This document shows positions 17,558 through 25,680 of a DNA stretch of 64,000 bases, piece by piece. The position numbers and the translations under genes were made by a program. Position 1 is the first letter of the stretch. The number at the start of each line of letters is the position of its first letter. Location of the stretch: assembly GCF_900537995.1 (NCBI RefSeq), contig NZ_LR027880.1, positions 1,744,001 to 1,808,000 of the forward strand. Direction: 5' to 3'. Source of the DNA: Roseburia intestinalis L1-82. GTDB lineage: Bacteria; Bacillota; Clostridia; Lachnospirales; Lachnospiraceae. The notes below the pieces were generated by a model. It made no database searches and had not been told where the DNA came from. It worked only from the letters and a program-made list of their open reading frames with translations.

Positions 17558-18943
17558 ATGGACGTATTAAATAGAGTACCGGTTCGCGAGCAGGAACCAC
17601 AGGTTCGTGCGGCTAACTTTGAAGAGGTATGTTTAGGATATAACGAGGAAGAGGCAAAAGCTGAGGCAGCACGCTGCTTAAACTGTAAAAATGCGCAGTG
17701 TATGAAGGGCTGTCCGGTATCTATCAATATCCCGGCATTTATCGCACAGGTAAAGGAAGGAAACTTTGAGGAGGCATATCACATTATCAGTCAGTCTTCC
17801 GCACTTCCGGCAGTCTGCGGACGTGTCTGCCCACAGGAGAGCCAGTGTGAAGGAAAATGTATCCGCGGAATCAAGGGTGAACCGGTTGCAATCGGTAAAT
17901 TAGAGCGTTTTGTTGCCGACTGGGCAAGAGAAAATGATATTAAACCGAAAAAAGCAGAGAAATTAAACGGACATAAGGTTGCAGTCATCGGTTCTGGCCC
18001 TGCAGGTTTAACCTGTGCCGGAGATCTGGCAAAACTTGGCTATGATGTGACAATCTTTGAGGCACTTCATGAGGCAGGCGGCGTACTGATTTACGGTATC
18101 CCGGAGTTCCGTCTTCCGAAACAGAAGGTTGTTGCTGCTGAGGTGGAAAATGTAAAAGCACTCGGTGTTAAGATCGAGACAAACGTTGTTATCGGAAAAT
18201 CTGTTACAATCGATGAATTAATGGAAAACGAGGGATTTGAGGCCGTATTTATCGGTTCCGGTGCCGGACTTCCAAGATTTATGGGTATTCCTGGCGAGCA
18301 GGCAATGGGTGTATTTTCTGCAAATGAGTTCCTGACCAGAAACAACCTGATGAAGGCATTTAAAGATGAGTATGATACACCGATCAAAGCAGGCAAGAAA
18401 GTTATCGTTGTCGGCGGCGGTAACGTTGCTATGGATGCTGCGAGAACTGCAAAGAGACTTGGCGCGGAGGTACATATCGTATACCGCCGTGGCGAGGAAG
18501 AGCTTCCGGCGCGTGTGGAGGAAGTACATCATGCAAAAGAAGAGGGCGTGATCTTTGATCTGCTCCAGAACCCGACAGAAATTCTTGTAGATGAGAATGG
18601 CTGGGTAAAAGGCGCGAAAGTCATTAAGATGGAACTCGGTGAACCGGATGCATCCGGAAGAAGAAGCCCGGTAGAGATTCCGGGATCTGAGTATGAGATC
18701 GAGGCAGATACCGTGATCATGTCACTTGGAACTTCACCGAACCCGCTGATCTCTTCCACTACAAAGGGACTTGAGATCAACCGCAGAAAATGTATCATCG
18801 CAGAGGAAGAAAACGGTGCTACCTCAAAAGCCGGTGTATTTGCCGGTGGTGATGCCGTAACCGGAGCTGCAACTGTAATTCTTGCCATGGGTGCAGGAAA
18901 AGCTGCCGCAAAGGGAATCGATGAATATCTGAGCAATAAATAA
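17558..18943 (+). CDS. nfnB: NfnB / glutamate synthase small-subunit-like oxidoreductase
   Basis: 461 residues. The N-terminal domain has the two cysteine groups CLNCKNAQCMKGCPVSINIP and CGRVCPQESQCEGKC that bind [4Fe-4S] clusters. Then come an FAD site (VAVIGSGPAGLTCAGDLAKL), the GIPEFRLPK segment and an NADPH site (VVGGGNVAMDAARTAKRLG). The same family includes the small subunit of glutamate synthase, but no large subunit is nearby and nfnA lies 30 bp upstream, so NfnB (NADPH- and bifurcating-FAD-containing subunit) is preferred. AAGGAGATAGAGAG precedes ATG 17558. The unit ends with a strong terminator. Confidence 0.92.
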   Translation: MDVLNRVPVREQEPQVRAANFEEVCLGYNEEEAKAEAARCLNCKNAQCMKGCPVSINIPAFIAQVKEGNFEEAYHIISQSSALPAVCGRVCPQESQCEGKCIRGIKGEPVAIGKLERFVADWARENDIKPKKAEKLNGHKVAVIGSGPAGLTCAGDLAKLGYDVTIFEALHEAGGVLIYGIPEFRLPKQKVVAAEVENVKALGVKIETNVVIGKSVTIDELMENEGFEAVFIGSGAGLPRFMGIPGEQAMGVFSANEFLTRNNLMKAFKDEYDTPIKAGKKVIVVGGGNVAMDAARTAKRLGAEVHIVYRRGEEELPARVEEVHHAKEEGVIFDLLQNPTEILVDENGWVKGAKVIKMELGEPDASGRRSPVEIPGSEYEIEADTVIMSLGTSPNPLISSTTKGLEINRRKCIIAEEENGATSKAGVFAGGDAVTGAATVILAMGAGKAAAKGIDEYLSNK

Positions 18944-18958
18944 TAGACCAGTGATGGT

Positions 18959-19003
18959 AAAAATGCCGGAGTCAGTGGAAACTGCTGATGTCCGGCATTT
19001 TTT
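18959..19003 (+). terminator. Terminator of nfnAB
   Basis: AAAATGCCGGA pairs with TCCGGCATTTTTT, with an inner CAG/CTG pair; ends in six T. Confidence 0.93.
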
Positions 19004-19169
19004 CTTAAAAACTTTTTTTATAAAAATTTCTTAACACATCTAAAATATTCCTTAAATCTTATCCAAAACCTACTTTTTTTCAAAAATATTGGTTATACTT
19101 GTAAGCAAAGTTATGATGAATTGTAAATGAGTCAGAGTGACAGTGATGAATACTAAGAGGTATAGCTAT

Positions 19170-21707
19170 ATGGAGGAAAATGTGAACCAGACAGAGAAAG
19201 AAATGGCAGAAAACGAAAAACAGAATCAGACGGGAAAAGAAGTGGCAGAAAATGCAGACCGGGAACAGACAGAAACGATCCGGGGACTGACCGCACAGCA
19301 GGTGGCAGAGCGGAAAGAAAAGGGTCTCTGGAATAAAAAAGCGGAGTCGGCGACAAAGACGACGAAAGAGATCGTAAAATCAAACGTATTTACATATTTT
19401 AACCTGATATTTTTAGTGATCGCGTTATTGTTAATCGGCGTTGGTGCTTTCCGGGATCTGACATTTCTTCCAATCATTGTTGCAAATACGCTGATCGGAA
19501 TCGTGCAGGAGATCCGCTCGAAGAAGGTTCTGGATGATCTGTCTATCTTAAACAGTCCGAAAACACGGGTAATCCGGGAGGGCAGTAAAAAAGAAATACC
19601 GGCAGAAGAACTGGTGATGGATGATATCGTGGAGCTTTCTGCGGGCGGGCAGATACCGGCGGATGCGGTTGTGTTAGAAGGGCAGTTAAATGTGAATGAA
19701 TCACTCCTTACCGGAGAAGCGGATGAAATTGTAAAGAAAAATGGCGATGAACTGCTGTCCGGCAGCTTTGTGGTGTCCGGCAGCTGTCTGGCACAGCTGA
19801 CAAAAGTTGGGGAAGAGTCTTATATATCAAAACTTACCCACCGTGCAACACAGACGAAAGAGGGAGAACAGTCAGAGATGATCCGCTCTTTGAACCGGCT
19901 GGTGCAGGCAGTCGGTATTGTGATCATTCCCATTGGTGTGGTTCTTTTTATACAGCAGTTTGTATATGCGGGAACCCCTTTGCGGGACAGTGTGACAAGT
20001 ATGGTCGCAGCGATCATTGGAATGATACCGGAGGGACTTTATCTGTTAGCGAGCGTTGCCATGGCGGTAAGTGCCATGCGTCTGGCAAAGCAGCAGGTTT
20101 TGATCCATGATATGAAATGTATTGAAACGTTAGCCCGCGTAGATGTACTTTGTGTGGACAAGACAGGAACAATTACAGTGCCGGAGATGGAAGTGGATCA
20201 GTTTATTCTTGCAGAAGACCTGACGAAAAGAGTTTATGAGAAAGACGGTGATACGAAAGTATATGTCGATGTAAAGTGCGGTGAGGAACAGGAACAAAAA
20301 CATGCGCAGATAAAGGGCATGATCGGTGAGTTTGCGGCAGACATGGATGCCGATAATGCAACAATGGAGGCATTAAAGACATATTTTAAGCCGGATACTT
20401 TAACAAAGATAAAGAAAGCAGAAAAGGTATTTGCATTTTCATCAAAGACAAAGTACAGTGGAATCATTTCAGAGGGAAAAAGTTATGTGATCGGGGCACC
20501 TGAATTTGTGCTTCGGGAGGATTATGCAGAGTACAAAGACCGAATAGAAGCGTATAGTGAGAAAGGGTATCGTGTCCTTGTGTATGGCAGATATGAGGGA
20601 ATTTTAGACGGACAGCAGCTTACGGAAAAAGTATTACCGATCGCGTTTATCATGCTGACAAATGCGATACGGGAAGGAGCAAAGGAAACCTTTTCCTATT
20701 TTACAGAGCGTGGTGTGGAGATCAAGGTTATCTCCGGGGATAATCCTAAGACTGTTGCTGAAATTGCGGAAAAAGCGGGAATCTGTGGCGCAGATAACTA
20801 TGTGGATGCATCCACGTTGACAACAGATGAGAGTATCGCACAGGCTGTAGCAAAATATCAGATTTTTGGCAGGGTGACACCTGATCAGAAGTTAAAGTTT
20901 GTGGAAGCGCTGAAAGCACAGGGAAGAACGGTTGCCATGACGGGTGACGGTGTCAATGATGTGCTGGCATTAAAAGATGCGGACTGCAGTATCGCAATGG
21001 CATCGGGAAGCGAGGCTGCATCGCAGGTGGCACAGCTTGTTCTTTTGGACAATGATTTTTCAAGGATGCCCTCTGTAGTGATGGAAGGGCGGAGAGTGGT
21101 AAATAATATCCAGCGCTCGGCAAGCTTATACCTGGTTAAAAATATTTTTTCCATGCTGCTTGCAGTATTTTCCATGATCTCTATGATCAATTATCCACTG
21201 GAACCGTCACAGATTTCGCTGATCAGTATGTTTACGATTGGAATTCCGTCTTTTGTGCTTGCATTAGAGCCAAACAAAGACCGCATACAGGGACATTTTA
21301 TGACAAATGTGTTGTTGAAGGCATTGCCTGCCGGACTTACCGATTTCTTTGCTGTCAGCAGTCTGGTATTGTTTTGTCAGGTATTTGGTGTGAACGAAGA
21401 GGACATTTCGACATCCTGTACGATACTTGTTGCTATTGTTGGATTTATGATCTTATATCAGATCGCAAAACCGATGACGGCTGGACACCGGGTACTGATG
21501 GTTGGAATGGTCGCCGGCTGGCTGTTCTGCATGATATTTGTCAGCCACTTATTTGCAATCAGGGATATCTCAGGGCAGTGTATGATGCTGACTGCGGTAT
21601 TTACGGTTGCAGCGGAGTCCATTCTGCGGTATCTGTCGAAATTTGTGGAGTGGATGCGGGAAAGTCTTTTAGTGTTAAAAAAGAAAATACATCAGGCAAC
21701 AGCATGA
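19170..21707 (+). CDS. P-type cation-transporting ATPase (calcium ATPase/CtpE-like)
   Basis: About 845 residues. The phosphorylation motif CVDKTGTIT, the actuator motif LTGEADE (TGE), the hinge MTGDGVNDVLALKDADCSIA and the membrane IPEGLYLL are all present. The PEGL membrane motif and absence of N-terminal metal-binding CxxC domains favour the Ca/Mg-type P2 group, close to CtpE, over the heavy-metal P1B group. The hydrophilic N-terminus (about 45 residues) is Glu/Gln/Lys-rich with the repeated KEMAENEK / KEVAENAD. Start choice is uncertain: ATG 19170 has AAGAGG 9 nt upstream; GTG 19182 with GGAGG 5 nt upstream and GTG 19137 are alternatives. Confidence 0.9.
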   Translation: MEENVNQTEKEMAENEKQNQTGKEVAENADREQTETIRGLTAQQVAERKEKGLWNKKAESATKTTKEIVKSNVFTYFNLIFLVIALLLIGVGAFRDLTFLPIIVANTLIGIVQEIRSKKVLDDLSILNSPKTRVIREGSKKEIPAEELVMDDIVELSAGGQIPADAVVLEGQLNVNESLLTGEADEIVKKNGDELLSGSFVVSGSCLAQLTKVGEESYISKLTHRATQTKEGEQSEMIRSLNRLVQAVGIVIIPIGVVLFIQQFVYAGTPLRDSVTSMVAAIIGMIPEGLYLLASVAMAVSAMRLAKQQVLIHDMKCIETLARVDVLCVDKTGTITVPEMEVDQFILAEDLTKRVYEKDGDTKVYVDVKCGEEQEQKHAQIKGMIGEFAADMDADNATMEALKTYFKPDTLTKIKKAEKVFAFSSKTKYSGIISEGKSYVIGAPEFVLREDYAEYKDRIEAYSEKGYRVLVYGRYEGILDGQQLTEKVLPIAFIMLTNAIREGAKETFSYFTERGVEIKVISGDNPKTVAEIAEKAGICGADNYVDASTLTTDESIAQAVAKYQIFGRVTPDQKLKFVEALKAQGRTVAMTGDGVNDVLALKDADCSIAMASGSEAASQVAQLVLLDNDFSRMPSVVMEGRRVVNNIQRSASLYLVKNIFSMLLAVFSMISMINYPLEPSQISLISMFTIGIPSFVLALEPNKDRIQGHFMTNVLLKALPAGLTDFFAVSSLVLFCQVFGVNEEDISTSCTILVAIVGFMILYQIAKPMTAGHRVLMVGMVAGWLFCMIFVSHLFAIRDISGQCMMLTAVFTVAAESILRYLSKFVEWMRESLLVLKKKIHQATA

Positions 21708-21743
21708 AAGAGGACAGGTATTCGGTAAGGATAAAAACCGGAT

Positions 21744-21785
21744 AAAAAAACAGCCGCTCCGTTTTTAAAGCAGAGCGGCTGTTTA
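21744..21785 (-). terminator. Terminator of the GntR-ABC operon
   Basis: AAACAGCCGCTC pairs with GAGCGGCTGTTT. The T-run (seven A on the plus strand) lies on the minus-strand exit, so it mainly serves the leftward operon; it may also slow transcription leaving the P-type ATPase gene. Confidence 0.88.
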
Positions 21786-21818
21786 GCAATCAATTTTTGT
21801 GAAAATGAAATGTTGCAG

Positions 21819-22652
21819 TTATTCCAGATTAAGGTGTTTTTTGATGATAACCATGCACACAATATAGAAAATAACACATTCGATGATCGAAAAGAGCGAT
21901 CCGGAAAACAGCATAGAGGAAACAGTTGTGCTGAATGTAACGTTTTCAGTGGCATTATAAGTTACAACATTGACGTTGTTCATGACACCAAAATATCCGG
22001 TAAGTACCAGGATGATCGAGGATACAATCTGACCTGACATGTAAAAGACGATTCCGGCACCGATGGAAGCTCCTACTTTATGTTTTGTAAAGAGCTGACC
22101 GATAGAACCGCTTGCAAATACCATCAAAAGGTACTGTAGGCAGGATAAGATCATGGCAAAAATCATATAAATGCTAAACGTATGGAGAGACATGCCAAAC
22201 AGATTCTGGAAATCTACCATGAGCATATCAAAATCTGCATCAAAGGAAAATCCTCTGTTTGCCGCACAGCCCAGGGCGAAGATCGATACAAACATAATGA
22301 TCAGGGAGAGCATCAGCCAGCATAGGGAAACGAGCAGTTTTACATTAAAAATTGACATCTGGCCAACCGGCAGTGTGTGTGTCAGGTATCCCTGATCAGA
22401 ATACATTGTCTTATAAAAATGTACACACATATATACATAGCTTACCACGAAAAGTGCAAATACGCCGAGTACATAAAATACCATAGCTGCTGTAAAGAAG
22501 ATCTCCTGTAACTGGTTTTCTGTGCCGGCAGGATCACTGTCACCGTACATGGCAATACAGCCAAGGATGGTAACAAACGCCATAACGCCATAGATGATGA
22601 ACATTAACTTGTATGTGTTTTTAAATTCGTATTTAAATAATTTTCCTAACAT
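21819..22652 (-). CDS. ABC transporter membrane subunit (ABC-2 type)
   Basis: 277 residues with about six hydrophobic helices and the N-terminal MLGKLFKYEFKNTYKLM segment typical of ABC-2 permeases that pair with YtrB-like ATPases. Its start overlaps the end of the ATPase gene by 7 nt, with GGGAGG upstream, so the two are translationally coupled. Such small GntR-regulated systems in Firmicutes respond to cell-wall-active antibiotics; here that role is an inference from gene order only. Confidence 0.83.
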   Translation of the reverse strand: MLGKLFKYEFKNTYKLMFIIYGVMAFVTILGCIAMYGDSDPAGTENQLQEIFFTAAMVFYVLGVFALFVVSYVYMCVHFYKTMYSDQGYLTHTLPVGQMSIFNVKLLVSLCWLMLSLIIMFVSIFALGCAANRGFSFDADFDMLMVDFQNLFGMSLHTFSIYMIFAMILSCLQYLLMVFASGSIGQLFTKHKVGASIGAGIVFYMSGQIVSSIILVLTGYFGVMNNVNVVTYNATENVTFSTTVSSMLFSGSLFSIIECVIFYIVCMVIIKKHLNLE

Positions 22653-23347
22653 CTGAATACCTCCCGGAACAGTGCATCGACGGATTTCCCCTCCTTGGCG
22701 CGGATATCGTCCACAGAGGATGAGAGACGGATCTGTCCGTTCTGAATAAAAATAACCTGGTCTAAAATGTTTTCGATATCTGCAATCAGGTGCGTTGAAA
22801 TCAGGATGGAAGCGGACGGATCGTAATTGGTTAAGATCACGTCTAAAATGTAATCTCTCGCAGCGGGATCGACACCTGCGATCGGCTCATCTAAAATATA
22901 TAATTCTGCTTTGCGGCTCATGACGAGGATAAGCTGCACTTTTTCTTTCGTTCCCTTTGACATGCTTTTTAGAGAATCATTTGGATTGATATTTAGTTTT
23001 TGCAGCATATCATAGGCGCGTTCGCTGTCGAAATCTTCATAAAAGTCCTGAAAGAAGGCGATGATCTCTTTCACACGCTGGTTCATATTCAGATAACTAT
23101 GATCCGGCAGATAGGAAATGTGGCGTTTGCTCTCGACACCGATCGGATTTTCTTTGTAATAAAGGGTGCCGGAGGTCGGGGTTAAAAGTCCGTTGATCAT
23201 TTTGATCAGTGTTGTCTTTCCGCTGCCGTTTGGACCGAGCAGACCAATGATATGTCCGCTCTCAATCGAAAGATCAATGTGGTCGATCGCTGTTTTTCCA
23301 CTGAAACTTTTGGTGAGATCTTTGCATTCAAGTAATGTGCCCATCAT
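22646..23347 (-). CDS. ABC transporter ATPase (YtrB-like)
   Basis: 233 residues. Walker A GPNGSGKTT, the signature region SMSKGTKEKVQL (a variant of LSGGQ, usual in this subfamily), Walker B LYILDEPIAGVD and switch histidine in ISTHLIAD are visible. It starts at ATGATG overlapping the gntR stop (AAAATGATG); either ATG (23347 or 23344) is possible with AAGGAG just upstream. It powers the membrane subunit encoded next. Confidence 0.9.
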   Translation of the reverse strand: MMGTLLECKDLTKSFSGKTAIDHIDLSIESGHIIGLLGPNGSGKTTLIKMINGLLTPTSGTLYYKENPIGVESKRHISYLPDHSYLNMNQRVKEIIAFFQDFYEDFDSERAYDMLQKLNINPNDSLKSMSKGTKEKVQLILVMSRKAELYILDEPIAGVDPAARDYILDVILTNYDPSASILISTHLIADIENILDQVIFIQNGQIRLSSSVDDIRAKEGKSVDALFREVFRC

Positions 23348-23712
23348 TTTTCTCCTTTCATGGTCTGACCGATCATAGCCAGAATCTCATTTTCCTGAAA
23401 GCCGAGCTGCTGCATAAATGAGAGCAGTTCTGTAATTTTATCTTTTGCAAGTGTTGATTTTAATTCATCGATCATGGAAGTGTCCTCCGTAATAAATCGT
23501 CCGGTTGTCCGCTGTGAGAAAACAAGACCGGTTCGTTCAAGTTCTGTGAAAGCTTTCTGCATCGTGTTTGGATTTACCGCTGCCTCGGCGGCAAGGTCAC
23601 GGACAGAAGGCAGTTTGTCTCCGGGTTTATATTTGCCCGAAATGATATCCATTTCGATCCGTTCGACGATCTGTATAAAAATAGGACGGTCGGAATTAAG
23701 GTTCCATGCCAT
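23344..23712 (-). CDS. GntR-family transcriptional regulator (YtrA subfamily)
   Basis: 122 residues. The winged-helix part (SDRPIFIQIVERIEMDIISG, KLPSVRDLAAEAAVNPNTMQ) is classic GntR, and the short C-terminal helix bundle without a ligand domain is the YtrA subfamily. These usually repress their own operon encoding an ABC transporter. GAGGTGATACA precedes ATG 23712; the longer frame upstream crosses the promoter and is not coding. Confidence 0.9.
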   Translation of the reverse strand: MAWNLNSDRPIFIQIVERIEMDIISGKYKPGDKLPSVRDLAAEAAVNPNTMQKAFTELERTGLVFSQRTTGRFITEDTSMIDELKSTLAKDKITELLSFMQQLGFQENEILAMIGQTMKGEK

Positions 23713-23742
23713 TGTATCACCTCGTTTCTTTGTACTAGTGAA

Positions 23743-23771
23743 ATAATACAATAATACAAGAAAAGTGTCAA
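23743..23771 (-). promoter_or_regulatory. Promoter of the GntR-ABC operon
   Basis: On the minus strand TTGACA (23771-23766), exactly 17 bp, TATTAT (23748-23743). The sequence GTATTATTTCACTAGTAC that overlaps the -10 region begins with GTA and ends with TAC and could be the regulator's operator, but the symmetry is weak. Confidence 0.75.
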
Positions 23772-23972
23772 GAGATTTTTTTGTAAAGTATTCTGATTTT
23801 ATGACGATATAAATTACATAACAGGAGAAAGCTAAGGATGGCGTCTGATTTTCAAGGAATGAAATACCCGGAAAAACAGGCGCCATTTTGTTATATGGAT
23901 GAAAAATCAGCTGTATAACGGGAAGAACTTAACTGTTGTCATAAAATGAGTTGTGAAATGGGGAAAATGAGT

Positions 23973-24737
23973 ATGAGAGTTGGAAACAGACTAAACAGCA
24001 CCATTGTGCGTGCGCGGATGAAACGTATTGCAAAGACGAAGACATTTACGACAAAACGGCAGAGAACACAAAAGAGCACTTCCGGGAGTTCCGGACAGTC
24101 GATCAGTCAGCTTCTTTCAAAATTAAATGCAAACAGTGGAAAGACGTCATCTGCGGAGCAGTTACTTGCAAACCGGACGCAGACGCTTTTGTACAGTGGT
24201 ATGGAGACGGCTGCGGAACGTGTGGAAAAACGGTTGGGAAAGTTTTTAAAAACGGATGGTACTTCCGTATTTGACGAGGAAGATGAGACAAAGCTGAAGG
24301 AAAATGTGACAGATCATATAGAGTCGTTTGTGAATGACTATAATTATCTGATGAAGCGTCTCGCACAGTCCGGCGATATTGTTGATTCAAATTATGCCAA
24401 AAAACTGAAAAATTATGCAAATGCGGAAAACAAGGAACTCCGTGAGATCGGAATTACGATAAAAGGTGACGGGACATTAGAACTGGACGAAAACAAATTA
24501 AAGGCAGCCGATATCAGCCAGGTAAAGAAACTGTTTACCGGTGAAGATGGATTTGCCAAAAAGGTGTCGAATCTGTCAGGCCAGATCGGCAAATATGCAA
24601 AAGAAAAGGTGACGGAACTCGAGAAATCAAGTGCGCAGGCGAGCAGTAATTATAACCGTTATGCACGCTACGTGAATAATTCACAGAGTTATAACAGCAG
24701 TTATTATAACAATAGCTATTATAACAGTAAGGCATAA
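23973..24737 (+). CDS. Unknown protein resembling the C-terminal region of FliD
   Basis: About 254 residues; start uncertain (ATG 23946, 23967 or 23973; GGGG at 23960-23963 fits 23973 best). Basic N-terminus (TIVRARMKRIAKTKTF), Ser/Thr/Gln-rich linker, then a helical region. Residues with FVNDYNYLMKRL, LREIGITIKGDGTLELDENK and VKKLFTGEDG follow the pattern of the C-terminal domain of the flagellar cap FliD (IGI..dGtL.ld..kL...LF). No N-terminal FliD domain is present and it lacks flagellar neighbours. The last 40 residues are Tyr/Asn/Ser-rich low complexity. The stop overlaps the next start by one base. Similarity is by eye; function unknown. Confidence 0.65.
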   Translation: MRVGNRLNSTIVRARMKRIAKTKTFTTKRQRTQKSTSGSSGQSISQLLSKLNANSGKTSSAEQLLANRTQTLLYSGMETAAERVEKRLGKFLKTDGTSVFDEEDETKLKENVTDHIESFVNDYNYLMKRLAQSGDIVDSNYAKKLKNYANAENKELREIGITIKGDGTLELDENKLKAADISQVKKLFTGEDGFAKKVSNLSGQIGKYAKEKVTELEKSSAQASSNYNRYARYVNNSQSYNSSYYNNSYYNSKA

Positions 24738-25426
24738 TGACAGATCAGTTTTACGGTGAAGAATCGATCAAAATAAAGCAGACGGCAAAGACAGGCTGGG
24801 TACAGTCCGAATTCAGAAAACAGGAAAAATACCGTAGAAATTATTATGGAACGATCTTCCTTGAAATCCTCTTAGACAAAATGCAGCGGAAAGAGGATGT
24901 CCTCTACATTGAGTCAGTCAGGGCGCCGCGGGTTGTGCGGGTGAAGCGGAGAAAAAAAGAGCCGGATCCGAAAAATTGCAACGTGATGGAAAAGCAAAAT
25001 GAACCTGTCGCAAAAACCTGTGATGAGCATAGGCCAAAAGAACCGGCGGTATCCGGGGGGCGGTCTGTGCAGTCCGTACAGAATGTGCAGGATATGCAGG
25101 TCATGCCGGAAATAAGACTGTCCAATGAACCGGCGGAGCGGCTACAGAAGGGGCGTTCGGGACTTGGGATAAATGTTGAAATGCCGCCTGAAAGTCGGAA
25201 CGTGGGCAATAGTCAGGGTGGAAACCAATATTCTATGGAGCATTCTATGAGATCTTCCATGGAAGTCGTCAAAGAATATTCCATGAATGTTTCAAAAACC
25301 GGGATGGCTTCGATTTCTGGAGAAACGATCCTTGTGTGGGCGTCGGGAGATATTTTAGAACTGTCTGTGATGTCGGAGCTGCCGGAAATATCGGGAAATT
25401 ATAATGCACGGGCGTGCATGGTGTAA
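24737..25426 (+). CDS. Unknown protein, coupled to the FliD-like gene
   Basis: 229 residues, starting at ATG 24737 that overlaps the upstream stop (TAATG). I do not recognise a family. The first 75 residues are charged and could be folded (YYGTIFLEILLDKM, YIESVRAPRVVRVKRRKK). The middle is a low-complexity linker with VQSVQNVQDMQVM, and a Met/Ser-rich run (EHSMRSSMEVVKEYSMNVS) precedes a C-terminal beta-like segment (ETILVWASGDILELSVM). No signal peptide or membrane helix. Tight coupling suggests it works with the FliD-like protein. An IS element landed 22 bp after its stop. Confidence 0.55.
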   Translation: MTDQFYGEESIKIKQTAKTGWVQSEFRKQEKYRRNYYGTIFLEILLDKMQRKEDVLYIESVRAPRVVRVKRRKKEPDPKNCNVMEKQNEPVAKTCDEHRPKEPAVSGGRSVQSVQNVQDMQVMPEIRLSNEPAERLQKGRSGLGINVEMPPESRNVGNSQGGNQYSMEHSMRSSMEVVKEYSMNVSKTGMASISGETILVWASGDILELSVMSELPEISGNYNARACMV

Positions 25427-25448
25427 TGTTGCCGGTCACACAACAGGT

Positions 25449-25582
25449 GTGTACAGCAGTGTAAAAAAGAGGCGGTGTTCAAGTCGGACACTGTCTTTCT
25501 TTAAAAATCGGACTTCTTTTTTGTGCAGTCTGCACAAGAAATTTCAAATCAGTTGCATACGAAGAATGACGTATGCTAAGAT
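25449..25582 (+). repeat. Left copy of 134-bp direct repeat flanking the IS (target duplication)
   Basis: Identical to 27543-27676 except for T versus A at 25529/27623. It contains a terminator-like hairpin (AAGAGGCGGTGT with ACACTGTCTTT) and a GTGCAG/CTGCAC palindrome, so the original terminator behind the two-gene unit has been duplicated. Confidence 0.9.
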
Positions 25583-25606
25583 CTCATCTTTGACAGTTGA
25601 TTAGTT

Positions 25607-25652
25607 AAAAAAGTGCCACAATCCCTGTAAATACAAGGGGCGTGGCACTTTT
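25607..25652 (-). terminator. Terminator inside the IS left end
   Basis: AAAAAAGTGCCAC (25607-25619) pairs with GTGGCACTTTT (25642-25652), with a CCCT/AGGG inner stem. It lies just past the transposase stop on the minus strand and ends there in six T. Confidence 0.85.
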
Positions 25653-25680
25653 ATCTGCATACACGAAATATAGTAATGTT

